In this document: piece after piece, positions 17,089-27,000 of the stretch
Layout: every line of letters starts with the position of its first letter
Position numbering within the stretch: the first letter of the stretch is position 1
Assembly: GCA_019694805.1 (NCBI GenBank)
Contig: JAIBBG010000033.1
Location: 1-35,374, forward strand
Direction of reading: 5' to 3'
Length of the DNA: 35,374 bases
Source: Flavobacteriales bacterium
GTDB taxonomy: Bacteria; Bacteroidota; Bacteroidia; Flavobacteriales_D; Sanyastnellaceae
The notes under the pieces: generated by a model
Seen by the model: the letters and a program-made list of their open reading frames with translations, nothing else
Told to the model about the DNA's origin: nothing
Databases searched by the model: none
Program-made: the position numbers and the translations under genes

Positions 17089-19305
17089 TTATTCTTGAAC
17101 AATTACTCGTTCAGTCATAACATAATTACCGATGTGGAATTCAACCATGTATAATCCTGAAGCCAAATCCTGATCGAAATGGATTGTCGTATTGAGACTA
17201 CCATCTACTACGAATTGGTTGTTATATACCCATTGACCCAATTGATTAACGATTTTAACGTCAATCACCTCTTCATTTACATCTGTGATGTTGATATTGA
17301 GCATTTCGCCATTCGATGGATTAGGATAAATCGCTGCTTTAGCGACCATTTCTAATCCTGATTTAGAATGAGCATTATCCATTTCACCTTCTGGAATCAT
17401 GCTACTTGCTGCGGTGTTTGCCACAAGAATGTCTTGTGCAGGACCAAAGCTACCATCACCATAGGAGAAGTTTGGACGAATGCGAACTCTCCAAGCGCCT
17501 GTCGTTGGCTGATAAGGCAAATTGCCTAATCCTAGGTATGGGTTTGGAAGAGTTGTAGTATATACGGTACCCAGTCCTGTTGTAGTTCCACCGCATGCAT
17601 CAATAGGAGTGAATTCATAAGAATAACTCACAGCACCACAAGGGTATGAATTGCCGGCGATAGGGGTGCCAATGAGATAGTTGCTTCTGAGAAGAGAAGC
17701 TGGACAACGTTGTGCAAGTTTCACTTCAACTGCAGGTTGCGCTGCGATGGTTACACTTGAACAATTGCCGCTCACCGTTCCATTCACTGATATGTTTTCT
17801 GTAGAACCAGCACTGTTCTGGAGTGCATAATTAACATTCACCTGCACATTGTAGATTCCACCATAACGCAATGCCAAGGTTGGATTTGAAAGTGTAATCA
17901 AACCATTGGTACCTGAGAGTGTCGTAGTTCCAGAAGCACCACCACCAATTCCTGTGAAGTTGAAATCATACGTCACACCTTGAGAAGTAGAGCCACGATA
18001 AACTGCTTTGTATGCATTACACAAACCAAATCCACCAACAGGCACTGCATATGAACAGCCGCTTGGCATGAGGTTTTGAATACACAATGTGAATGCACCT
18101 CCGGTAGATCCCGAAGCAGCACCAACAGATATATAATACGTGGTTCCAGGTGTAAGTCCTGTGTAATTCAAGCGCTCAAAATCACCAGCACCGCTGCTAG
18201 CATTTTCTGATCCGCCGGGCATAAGCACGTAGTTGCTACCCACTTTCTGATAGAGTTCGATAACATCATCTACAATGGCACTCGACAATGTAATGGATAC
18301 TGCAGTGGATTGCGCCACGAAGCGATACCATGAGTCTGGACCGGTTGCTGCTGATTCTGGAGAATCTGATCCAGCTGAAGTATTGCCATTGATAGGATAA
18401 CAATTCGGGAAGTTGATATTGGTACTGTAATTCACGAGTGTTGCCCCATTTGGTGAATCGTTGTTCGAAGATGGACATGTTCCTGTCACTGTTTGTGTCA
18501 AGGAAGGATGCGTAAGTTCACCAGCAACTGGACTTGAAGCCACATAGTTTTCAGGATCACCTGTAGCAACATTGATGAGTTGGACATTCAATGTAAAACT
18601 TAGGCTACCACTTGTGGTGAATTGGCCAATGAGAACCATGTTGCTTCCCGTAGGGCCAACGATTCCACCAAGGGCTGCAATACCACCATTGGTGATGGTA
18701 ATACTGCTTCCAGGGGTCTGATCAAGTACGTCAAGTGAGCTACCTAAACCAAGTGTATTTGGTGCTAGATAAGTTGTAACGGTAGAATTCAAAAAACCAT
18801 CCTGTGCACCGGCACCAGAAATAGGAAGACCATAACAGCTTCCTGGATTGTTGGCAAGCAAGCCATCGGTATTACCAAGAGAACCATCGGAATCTTCTGA
18901 TTTCATACATCCCGCTTTACCAGAGGCTACACCACCTGTTGTAAGCCATGAATCAATCATCGCAGTGTTCTTGCGAATGTTGACTGTAGAAACAGTGCCC
19001 GGATCTACAGAGACACCGTAGTTAGGATCGTTGAAAAAGTTGGCAGTTGATGAAATGGTAAGATTGTGTGATGCACTACCATAAATCTGTGAGAATTTGT
19101 AACCAGCTGCCATGTCGACATAAACTCGATAGGTAGTGGCACCAACAGTGAGAGGTGTGGTAGCACCTTCAACTGTTGCATCTGCTACGTCAGCGGCATT
19201 GGCGGAATAGTATTTTTCCACGACAATCCCCTGTAATCCCTGACTGAATGCACGAGTGGCACACATGGACAGGAATATGCTTGATATCAATAGTATTTTC
19301 TTCAT
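17089..19305 (-). CDS. T9SS secreted protein, paralogue B of the shared-N-domain family
   Basis: A 738-aa exported protein. Signal peptide about 1-21 (ending AFSQ), then the shared N-domain (about 22-275): GLQGIVVEKYY, TYRVYVDM, NTAMIDSWLTTGG, KSEDSDG, LIGQFTTSGSLSFTLN, ELTHPSL. It is the closest relative of the N-domain of the 1312-aa protein, sharing whole segments such as FFNDPNYGV and ALGGIVGPT. Next is a pre-peptidase-C/Ig-like beta-sandwich (about 278-415, starting CPSSNNDSPNGAT), then Cys- and Gly-rich beta modules, and a type A T9SS sorting domain at the end (IYPNPSNGEML to VIVQE). No enzyme motif. It starts 39 nt after the beta-helix gene stop, so the two form an operon closed by the terminator at 17039. 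Confidence 0.93.
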   Translation of the reverse strand: MKKILLISSIFLSMCATRAFSQGLQGIVVEKYYSANAADVADATVEGATTPLTVGATTYRVYVDMAAGYKFSQIYGSASHNLTISSTANFFNDPNYGVSVDPGTVSTVNIRKNTAMIDSWLTTGGVASGKAGCMKSEDSDGSLGNTDGLLANNPGSCYGLPISGAGAQDGFLNSTVTTYLAPNTLGLGSSLDVLDQTPGSSITITNGGIAALGGIVGPTGSNMVLIGQFTTSGSLSFTLNVQLINVATGDPENYVASSPVAGELTHPSLTQTVTGTCPSSNNDSPNGATLVNYSTNINFPNCYPINGNTSAGSDSPESAATGPDSWYRFVAQSTAVSITLSSAIVDDVIELYQKVGSNYVLMPGGSENASSGAGDFERLNYTGLTPGTTYYISVGAASGSTGGAFTLCIQNLMPSGCSYAVPVGGFGLCNAYKAVYRGSTSQGVTYDFNFTGIGGGASGTTTLSGTNGLITLSNPTLALRYGGIYNVQVNVNYALQNSAGSTENISVNGTVSGNCSSVTIAAQPAVEVKLAQRCPASLLRSNYLIGTPIAGNSYPCGAVSYSYEFTPIDACGGTTTGLGTVYTTTLPNPYLGLGNLPYQPTTGAWRVRIRPNFSYGDGSFGPAQDILVANTAASSMIPEGEMDNAHSKSGLEMVAKAAIYPNPSNGEMLNINITDVNEEVIDVKIVNQLGQWVYNNQFVVDGSLNTTIHFDQDLASGLYMVEFHIGNYVMTERVIVQE

Positions 19306-19344
19306 TGTTCTTTTTTTTACGTTCTGTCCGTTTCCGGAGAGATA

Positions 19345-21084
19345 TTAGTTACAAGAAGTACCAAATGCTGGAGCGAAAATCAAGAAGTCATTGATGTCTG
19401 TCTGACCGTCCAAGTTCAAGTCAGTTGGACAAGCTTGAACACCTTGTGTTGAACCGAGAATTTCTGAATATGTCCAATCAGAGAGCCAGTTTTTGCTTGG
19501 ATCAGACGAGAATGCACCACGGTATGGAGCTGGTTCAAAGAAACCGTCAATCGGAGCAGTAGGGCAACCCGCAACAGAAAGTGCAGTAGTTGGAGTAACA
19601 TCGTTTGGTGAAACAACAGCATTCGTTGTTGTATTGATGTTGAAGTTATAATCAAAACCTGGAATTGAAGCTACGATGTCGTTTTTATCGGTCACATCGA
19701 ATTGGGTGAAATCTGCACCAGTAGTGATGTTTGTACCTGCTGATCCACTTGAAGCGCCTGTTGTGAGATTGTTGGTTGTGTTTACGAAAGTATTGCATAC
19801 TACTTTCAGGGATTGTGAACCGTTACCTGTTGTAGCAGATGCTGGTCCAGCAATGTTGGTCCAATTGTGCCATGCTTCACCACCTGCAACGTATGAACGT
19901 GTGCCACTGATTGATTGTACCATATTGAATCCATTTCTGAAATTCGCAAAAATGGAATTGTAAATTTCACCCTCTGTGAATTCCTTAGCATTGATCGCAG
20001 CAAGCGCACTATTGTCTGATGTGCCTGTAGTTTTGCTATTACCAATTAAAGTAGCATTATAGATTTTTGGGTGGGAACGTGGTGTGTTGTTCGATTTTTG
20101 GTCGTCAGAGTCTGCTTCGAATCCATTGTCGGAATCAACACTGGATGATGTTGTCGATTTCATACCGAAGAGGAATTGCGCTTTACCAGTCCATCCTAAA
20201 TCCCAGTCGAACATATCGTCATTACCAAACAAGGTTGTAATGTATTTCATGTTTACTGTACCACCGAACAATTCGATGTTGTCGTCTGCACATGAAATAA
20301 TTTCAATATGTTCGATGGTGGTGCCTGATCCAACTGAACCAAGAGTAAGACCATTGATTTCAGCACCTACTTCAAGTGTTGCCCCAGTATGACGGATAGA
20401 AACATAACGCATAATTCCTGAATTGTCAGTATTGTTGAAAGTACCAACAGTTTCTCCAGCTACTGAACCAGACGTGAGCACACCAAATCTATTGTGTGCG
20501 CCAGTATTGGCATAACCTTCAATAACGCCCAGACCATCACCAAGAGCGAGACGACCAGAAGTTGGAGCTGTTCCGTTTGCTGCAAGTGTCAAGTTGTTGT
20601 GTGCTTTTCCAAGAATGGTAATTCCACCCCACATACCCACGTTTGAAATAGGGTAAGTGCCATTCATTGGATCTGCCTGTGCTGTAAACACGATTGGACA
20701 ATCTTCAGTACCTGAAGCGATAATCGTTCCGCCGCGTTCAATAACGAGTGCAGTTGCATCAGCTGGTAGAGCTGCCGCTGCACCTTTGATAAGAGTACCA
20801 GGCTCGATAGTCAAAGTTTGACCAGCAGGTACATAGATTTTTTTGTCAAGAATGTAAGTGTTGTTGCAAGTGAAGTTTGCACCGGTAGTGAGTTCATAAG
20901 CATCTGGATCTCCAGCTATTGCCACAGCACCAGACATAGAAGATACGTTAATTGAAGTACGTGATCCAACAGCTGGACATCCACAAGATGCACCTAAGTT
21001 GGTTTGCGCATTCACTGTCGTGAATGAACCGATTGCCATTGCCACTACTGTAGCAATTTTTGTAAGTCTCATTTTCTTTTTCAT
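19345..21084 (-). CDS. Secreted beta-helix-like protein with a C-terminal dockerin-like motif
   Basis: A 579-aa exported protein with a signal peptide (about 1-26, VNAQ). The opening CGCPAVGSRT and then ILDKKIYVPAGQTLTIEPGTLIKG, a region with GTIIASGTEDCPIVFTAQ, and repeated short strands with HIEIISCADDNIELFGG fit the Bacteroidota family of right-handed beta-helix-like surface proteins often found with TonB-dependent receptors. The last 28 residues (552-579) begin CPTDLNLDG and end AFGTSCN; D555, N557, D559, T562/D563 and D566 form one EF-hand-like calcium loop as in dockerins, bracketed by two Cys. There is no classical T9SS sorting domain, so the tail may replace it. First gene of a two-gene unit with paralogue B. 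Confidence 0.88.
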   Translation of the reverse strand: MKKKMRLTKIATVVAMAIGSFTTVNAQTNLGASCGCPAVGSRTSINVSSMSGAVAIAGDPDAYELTTGANFTCNNTYILDKKIYVPAGQTLTIEPGTLIKGAAAALPADATALVIERGGTIIASGTEDCPIVFTAQADPMNGTYPISNVGMWGGITILGKAHNNLTLAANGTAPTSGRLALGDGLGVIEGYANTGAHNRFGVLTSGSVAGETVGTFNNTDNSGIMRYVSIRHTGATLEVGAEINGLTLGSVGSGTTIEHIEIISCADDNIELFGGTVNMKYITTLFGNDDMFDWDLGWTGKAQFLFGMKSTTSSSVDSDNGFEADSDDQKSNNTPRSHPKIYNATLIGNSKTTGTSDNSALAAINAKEFTEGEIYNSIFANFRNGFNMVQSISGTRSYVAGGEAWHNWTNIAGPASATTGNGSQSLKVVCNTFVNTTNNLTTGASSGSAGTNITTGADFTQFDVTDKNDIVASIPGFDYNFNINTTTNAVVSPNDVTPTTALSVAGCPTAPIDGFFEPAPYRGAFSSDPSKNWLSDWTYSEILGSTQGVQACPTDLNLDGQTDINDFLIFAPAFGTSCN

Positions 21085-21184
21085 TTAGGATATTAGTTAA
21101 TTAATATGATGGGCCAAAAGTGTGGTGCTGAACAGCATGATATAATAAACCAACTATTACCCTTTCATTAATGAATGAAACGAA

Positions 21185-21209
21185 AAAACGCCCATTCATT
21201 AGGCGTTTT
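21185..21209 (-). terminator. Intrinsic terminator after the five-gene operon
   Basis: An 8-bp stem AAAACGCC/GGCGTTTT with a 9-nt loop; on the minus strand it is followed by a T run (GGCGTTTTTTCG). It lies 60 nt after the outer-membrane barrel gene and about 100 nt before the next gene, and so separates the two transcription units. Confidence 0.88.
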
Positions 21210-21269
21210 GACAATTAGATGTGAAGGTTAGATTATTCAGAGAATTGGTTTTACAACGCTCGCATAACA

Positions 21270-21932
21270 TTAAATATCTCGTGTTATCGCAATCTGAATT
21301 CCCGCTGAATTGAGAAAACGTTTATAGGGCGTTGCGGTAGTTGCCGTAATGGATTGATTGAATAAACCTGCAACCTGTAATTGCGTTTTATCATAAATGT
21401 TTTTGGAAAAACCTATGCCAACGCAAGCATTCACCGCAAATGGTAGTATGTCATCATTTTCATTCTTCACGTTTTCGGTGTTATTTCCAATCTGATAAAA
21501 TTTTGTTTGAACCTGAACCAACATTCTGAAAGAAGCACCGATGAATATCATGGGCTGTATTTTTTTATCATTCCTGAACTTCACACTGAGGTATGTTGGA
21601 AGTTCGATATAGTTGAAATTGTAACGCATGTTGGTTATTTCAGAATCGTTGATTGTGTCAATTCTATATCCGCGCATGATATAATTGATGCCTGATTGAA
21701 AGCTGAGCCTATTGTTAATTTTATATTGCATACAAAATCCAAGTCCACCACGTAACCGACCTGACTCGAGTGAGTCATATTGTGTTTTCAGAAATTGTTG
21801 ATCTCCATCTATCGTTGATCTGCGATCACACCAATCACCCTCGATACTTCCCCCAAGTCGAAAATGTGATAAGGTATCTTGAGCCATGAAGTTGATGGGA
21901 AGTAGTGATACTATGAATAGAATTATTCTCAT
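21270..21932 (-). CDS. PorT-like outer-membrane beta-barrel protein
   Basis: A 220-aa protein with a short signal peptide (about 1-18, NFMAQ) and alternating hydrophobic strands throughout: LRGGLGFCMQYKINNRLSFQ, INYIMRGY, FNYIELPTYLSVKF, PMIFIGASFRML, VNACVGIGF and a final strand SAGIQIAITRDI. This matches the OMP_b-brl_2/PorT-like family of small Bacteroidota barrels. The IELPxxLxxKF block is a good family mark. Partner or substrate is unknown. The ATG is 5 nt after the FISUMP lipoprotein stop, and the gene is last in the operon before the terminator. Confidence 0.9.
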   Translation of the reverse strand: MRIILFIVSLLPINFMAQDTLSHFRLGGSIEGDWCDRRSTIDGDQQFLKTQYDSLESGRLRGGLGFCMQYKINNRLSFQSGINYIMRGYRIDTINDSEITNMRYNFNYIELPTYLSVKFRNDKKIQPMIFIGASFRMLVQVQTKFYQIGNNTENVKNENDDILPFAVNACVGIGFSKNIYDKTQLQVAGLFNQSITATTATPYKRFLNSAGIQIAITRDI

Positions 21933-21937
21933 GTAGA

Positions 21938-22681
21938 TTAGTCTTTAACGCATCTGATGCTCATGCCATAATTGGAATGAATGAGTTGTCTGAATATTTT
22001 TTTGGATTGTAAATCGATGTAGCGGTAATAATGTTCTGCGCCACTTTGAGTATCAGCCCACCAGAAGGCGGTGTTGTTTTGGATATTGGTGCGACCGTCA
22101 ATTCCCCTGCATCCTGATGGTAGGGCATCGAAACCATATTTATCTAAACCATATAATCCATTGTCTTGATCATTGGCAGGCCAACCGATATTGTATTTAG
22201 CAGTGATTAAATCAGCTTCTTCTTGACCACGCCATCCTGTTTGTTGGATATCATCGGCAGTCATTCCTATGGTAGCTTCCAGTTTTTTCCAATCTTCATC
22301 AGTTGCCACATGCCAACCAATGGGCGCAATGTTTTTTGAGTTAGCAATTACCGATGAGTGATATAGCAAACCGGATATGCTGTCGTTAATATAGGTATAT
22401 GCAGGAACAGTATTCTGGGTCCATATTTCATCCGCACCATCTGTTCTTTCAATATATAGAATTGGTGTACTATCATTGAATGTTGTTGTCCTGAGATTTT
22501 CTGCCATCCACCATTGATTGCCTATTTTAACTGTATTGTAGGTGTTACCCTGGATATCGTTCACGGTTCCACGTTCAATGATTGTTTCTTTCTGTTCTTC
22601 TTTTTTGCAACCAGTGAATGGGGTTATTAATCCCATCATAAGAATGTATAGAATGGCATACTGTTGAATGAAATTCCTCAT
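21938..22681 (-). CDS. FISUMP-domain lipoprotein
   Basis: A 247-aa lipoprotein. The N-terminus has a hydrophobic segment and the lipobox FTGC with lipid-attached C25, then a charged linker (KKEEQKET). The rest is a FISUMP (Fibrobacter succinogenes major paralogous) domain: GNTYNTVKIGNQWWMAENLRT, APIGWHVATDEDWKKLE, GFDALPSGCRG, FWWADTQ and a last SIRCVKD are family hallmarks. The fold belongs to C-type-lectin-like or formylglycine-enzyme-like proteins; its ligand is unknown. It has a 4-nt ATGA overlap with the stop of the 444-aa paralogue, which suggests translational coupling and tight stoichiometry with it. Confidence 0.95.
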   Translation of the reverse strand: MRNFIQQYAILYILMMGLITPFTGCKKEEQKETIIERGTVNDIQGNTYNTVKIGNQWWMAENLRTTTFNDSTPILYIERTDGADEIWTQNTVPAYTYINDSISGLLYHSSVIANSKNIAPIGWHVATDEDWKKLEATIGMTADDIQQTGWRGQEEADLITAKYNIGWPANDQDNGLYGLDKYGFDALPSGCRGIDGRTNIQNNTAFWWADTQSGAEHYYRYIDLQSKKIFRQLIHSNYGMSIRCVKD

Positions 22682-24012
22682 AGCACTACAAATAATTTGT
22701 TTCTGCTTCCTTCATTGCTTGTCACTACGATGTTATAGATGCCGGAAGGGAAATCCGTAAGGTTTATGCTCTCATTGTAGTTCAAACCATTGGGAAGAAC
22801 ATTTTTATTGATCATCAGTTCTCCATGCTGATTGATGACTTTGTAGTCATAGGTGTATTCTCTTCCTGCAAGAATGTTAAGCACGATCTGATCTTCGGCA
22901 GGATTAGGAAAAACAGCAATATCAAACGAATCTCCTTTTAGTTGTGGACATACTTGTTCTATATCACGATCTGAACAAAATCCGGGGTAACAGCAAAGAG
23001 AAAGAACATTCAAAGTGGCAGATGGATCATAATTACATGCAAGCGAATCTGTACAGCCAGAAACGTGAGGAGTAATGCAGGACCCGTCTTCTTGGCATAC
23101 GAAAAGGGGGCTGTATTCTACATAGAGTGGATCAGTACATCCGCAAGTTTGTGGATATATCAGATATGGGTTAAATATTTGGTTGTCGGATGTAATGAGG
23201 TTTGAACCTAAATAGGTCATGATCGTAGTATCCGTTCCGTTAACCTCTTTGATCTTGATGTTCAGCTTGAATTGTAATTCACCTTTTGTGGTCAATTGCG
23301 CAATGAGCACATGATTGCTATCGGGTATGACTCCTTGGACACCGCTATTGCGCAATGTGAAATTGTTGCTTACGAATTCAGTATGTTTCACCAAATGACC
23401 AAACATGCTGCTGTCTTCACCACTCATCAAATCATACACTCCAAAGTTAAACCAATCGATAATGTTGCTATTGAGCGTGTCCATGCCATCCGATATGGTT
23501 AGTGGTATGCCAGCTGCGGGGTCAGCATTGGTCAATAATCCCCCATCTATGATTTCACTTCCACCATCATTATTGAGACCACCAATAAACGATCCATCAT
23601 CATCCTGCCACTTGGGTAGTCCAAAGAATTTTTTGGTGCCCTGGAATCCAGTTTGACCTATGGTAAGGTAGGAATCTAATGCAACTGTATTTGATTCATA
23701 AGCAATTTTAGGTATTTCTTGGCCGAATGAGGATCCTTCAGGATTGTTGTAAAAGGTATCTGTGCTCATGATTTCGAAGGGATGCGCTGCATCACCAAAA
23801 ATCTCGACAAGCTCAGAGCCTGGGTACATATCTACATAGATCCTGTATGTGATTGAACCTTCTTCCACACCACCACCAGTGATGTCTGTGGCATCATTCT
23901 CATCAGATACGTAGTATTTTTCGACGAAGACTTTTTCAAGCTGTGCCTGGGTTGTCATATTCCATAGTATGGTAAATAGGCATAACAGGAAATTTTTGAA
24001 ATTTTGATTCAT
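22678..24012 (-). CDS. T9SS secreted protein, paralogue C of the shared-N-domain family
   Basis: A 444-aa exported protein with signal peptide (about 1-24, TQAQ). The shared N-domain (about 25-285) is more divergent than in A and B but keeps LEKVFVEKYY, the DENDATD region, TYRIYVDM, HPF, NTVALDSYL, a DDDG loop and LIAQLTTKGELQFKLN. It has an extra insert around 150-220. Two Cys-rich units follow at about 290-340, GCTDPLYVEYSP and GCTDSLACNYDPSA, of the kind found in many secreted Bacteroidota proteins. A type A T9SS sorting domain closes it (VFPNPAEDQIVLN to FVVL). The start is 11 nt after the TonB-dependent receptor stop, and the stop overlaps the lipoprotein start. Confidence 0.93.
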   Translation of the reverse strand: MNQNFKNFLLCLFTILWNMTTQAQLEKVFVEKYYVSDENDATDITGGGVEEGSITYRIYVDMYPGSELVEIFGDAAHPFEIMSTDTFYNNPEGSSFGQEIPKIAYESNTVALDSYLTIGQTGFQGTKKFFGLPKWQDDDGSFIGGLNNDGGSEIIDGGLLTNADPAAGIPLTISDGMDTLNSNIIDWFNFGVYDLMSGEDSSMFGHLVKHTEFVSNNFTLRNSGVQGVIPDSNHVLIAQLTTKGELQFKLNIKIKEVNGTDTTIMTYLGSNLITSDNQIFNPYLIYPQTCGCTDPLYVEYSPLFVCQEDGSCITPHVSGCTDSLACNYDPSATLNVLSLCCYPGFCSDRDIEQVCPQLKGDSFDIAVFPNPAEDQIVLNILAGREYTYDYKVINQHGELMINKNVLPNGLNYNESINLTDFPSGIYNIVVTSNEGSRNKLFVVL

Positions 24013-24023
24013 GTTCTTCGACT

Positions 24024-27000
24024 TTATAATTTGTATGCCACCCCTAGGATATAGCTTGTACCATATCTGAACTTATCATAATCAAACCATCCTGAAGGTA
24101 ATAGATAGGCTCTTCTTACCGGCGCGTTCAACAGATCACGTGCTGTTAAGCTCAACGAAAAGTGTTTGCCGATTTTTTTGCTGATTTTGAAATCGATGAG
24201 ATGTCGTTCTATTTCATATACGTCAGGTACACCTTTGATTGTACCTGTGATGACAAGACGGGGACCTTGAACATTGTAGCTTACTGTCGCGGAAAGTCCA
24301 AGCGTATCCGATTTATAACTGAGCATTGCATTGATAATATATGGAGCTTGTCCATACATAGGCCGGTTCAAAGTGTCTATTGGTGTATATACTTTTTCGC
24401 CCTCGACCAGTCGAAAATCACTGCGTATGAATTGTGATACCGATTTTACCAAAGTTACATTAGAGCGGAATTCTATGTGATTACCGAGCTTTTTGTGTCC
24501 TTCAATTTCGATTCCTTGTACATTGGACTTCTCAATATTCTCCCACGTAATACCAATATTTCCAAAGCCCATTTCAATGTGGTTATGGAAATCTTTATAG
24601 AATAAACTCAATGATATATGATCGCCCTTAGGGAAATAAGCTTCAGCTCTGAAATCATAATTCTCAATTTGCGCCAGTTGCAGATCTGAATTGCCATAAA
24701 TAAATGTCCTGTACTCATTATCGATGTTGGCGGCGTCATTCAATTCGCGAATACTTGGCCTTGCCAATGTCTCACTATAGTTAATGCGTAAATTACTTCT
24801 GAGTTTTTCGTTGTCATGTAGCTTGTAAATCAAACTTCCGCTTGGAAGAATATTCCACTGATTGATTTTTCCCGGGTTAACATTGGGAAAGTTGGGAAGA
24901 TTGGATCTTCTTGGATCGTTTTCTTCATATCCCAAGCGATCGAATTTGTCGATATCGGTAAATATGTCGGTATGTTCTGCTCTGGCCCCTCCAGAAAACT
25001 GAAGTTTTTTGGTGACATCACATGTCAACATGAGGTAACCTGCATCAATGTTGGAATATCCGAAATTGTGATTCCTATCGAAATTATTGTATTGGTAATA
25101 ATAATCTATGATTGAATCTGTCATGATGAAATGATCTGGACTGAGGTAAGAATCGAGATCATCGCTGGTAATTGGCGCAATGAAATCATTGTTGCCAAGC
25201 ATCACCTGATATTCTTCATTGTCCGATTTGCGGTATGTGCGCTGGGTTGCTGCACCGAATCCTATTTTGTAATTGTCTTTGTTTTTTTCCTTTCCAAAAG
25301 GAAGTTCGCAATTCAAACGCGCATCCAGAATGTTCTCATTCAAATAGCGATAGAAGCGTCGAATACCTTCTCCAACTGTGGGGTAGAATTGATAACCTGC
25401 AATTGTATCAGCATGTAATTCAATAAAGTACTGTGATGTTCTAAAGTCAGGTGCAATACTTGCGCCTGCGGTGTAGGATGCATTGAAATCAGCTCGAAGT
25501 CGAATTGCTGGAATATAGTTGTTGGATGTGACCTGATAAATCAATTGTTTACGTTGCTCGTAAAACATATTTCTTCGGGCTACCAATGTCTGATCCGGGA
25601 CAGGGAAAGGAATGTTGGTATAAGATGCTACATCATTCGTCCCTGTGATATTCGGCATAAAAAGAAAGGAAACCTTGTGATCGTTGTTCAGTTTATATGC
25701 AAGATTTAACAATCCACTCCATGAGTTGGTTTCACGACTTATTAAGGTTTCATCTTGTGTATCTATGGCGTAATTGTATGCTTCGTTTAATACCCTTTGC
25801 GAGATTCCATGGGCATCATATCTATAACTATTACCATATCTGAAGCCGACAAAATATCCCAGCTGCTTACCAAGGAATGTCACCTGATTTCCGATGCTCA
25901 AATTTTGAGTGTAACTCATCGGTGCTTTCATAAACTTGGTTGTCCAGTTATGAGAAAAGCCGTTGTTGTAGTCTTTATTCGCCGGATTGATGTAACGGTA
26001 TGCAAGCGGTTTGTACGTGGCATTGTATTCCGCAAGCGCCTGTTGATATGCTGCTTGATCATTCATTTGAGATGATGTCATCAGTCCTAATTGTATCAAT
26101 CCCAATTTGAAGTATGTGTCAGAATTGCTCCCTCCATCAACCCATTCTGTAATGCCAAGTGAATGGAAATAATCAGCCAAGCCAAGTGCAACCAATTGTT
26201 GATACGATGATGGATTGATATTGGGTTGATCCAACGCATTGCCGGATCTCGTGCGAAGACCATCATCATAGCCTAACCAATCGGTAGAACTTCTTTCTGA
26301 AGTGATAAAATCTTTAAATGTGCTCTGTGGATTATAGCCGAATTGCGTTTCTACATTGATGGTCAAATCATCGGGATAATCTTTGGTTTCCACGGAAATG
26401 TAAGCACCGGCCCAATCGCCTGGATTTTCTGGACTTGCGGTTTTGGTAATGATAATATTGTCGATGAGACTTGATGGAAATATGTCCAGCTTGATGTTGT
26501 TGGTCAAAGGATCAAGAGTGGGAATTCTGGATCCATTCAATGTCGTTTTCACATACCTATCGCCAATTCCACGAACAGTGATGATCCCTCCATTGGTAGA
26601 AACACCGGATACCCGCGCAATGGCATTCACGACATTGGCATCTCCGGTTTTCTTTATGGTTTCAGATGATATGTAGTCCAATGTAAGTGTGGAATTCATC
26701 TTCATTTTTTCCATATAGGTATCTGCCGCGCGATTCATTTTTGCTGTGATGATCACATCTGATGTCATGATGCTTTTTTCTGGCAGGATAAAGTCACGGT
26801 TGAGGGTTTCTCCATTTTTGAGTGAAATTCGCTCCGTCATTTCCTCATAGCTTATCATGAAGAATTTGATCGTGTATGTTGAAGTATCAGGTAGGTTGAG
26901 TACGAACAATCCATCGAAATCAGCTTGTGCAACTATTTTTTCATTTTCAACGGTGCGAATAACAACACCATAGAGTGGTTCTCCATTCTGATCCATAACA

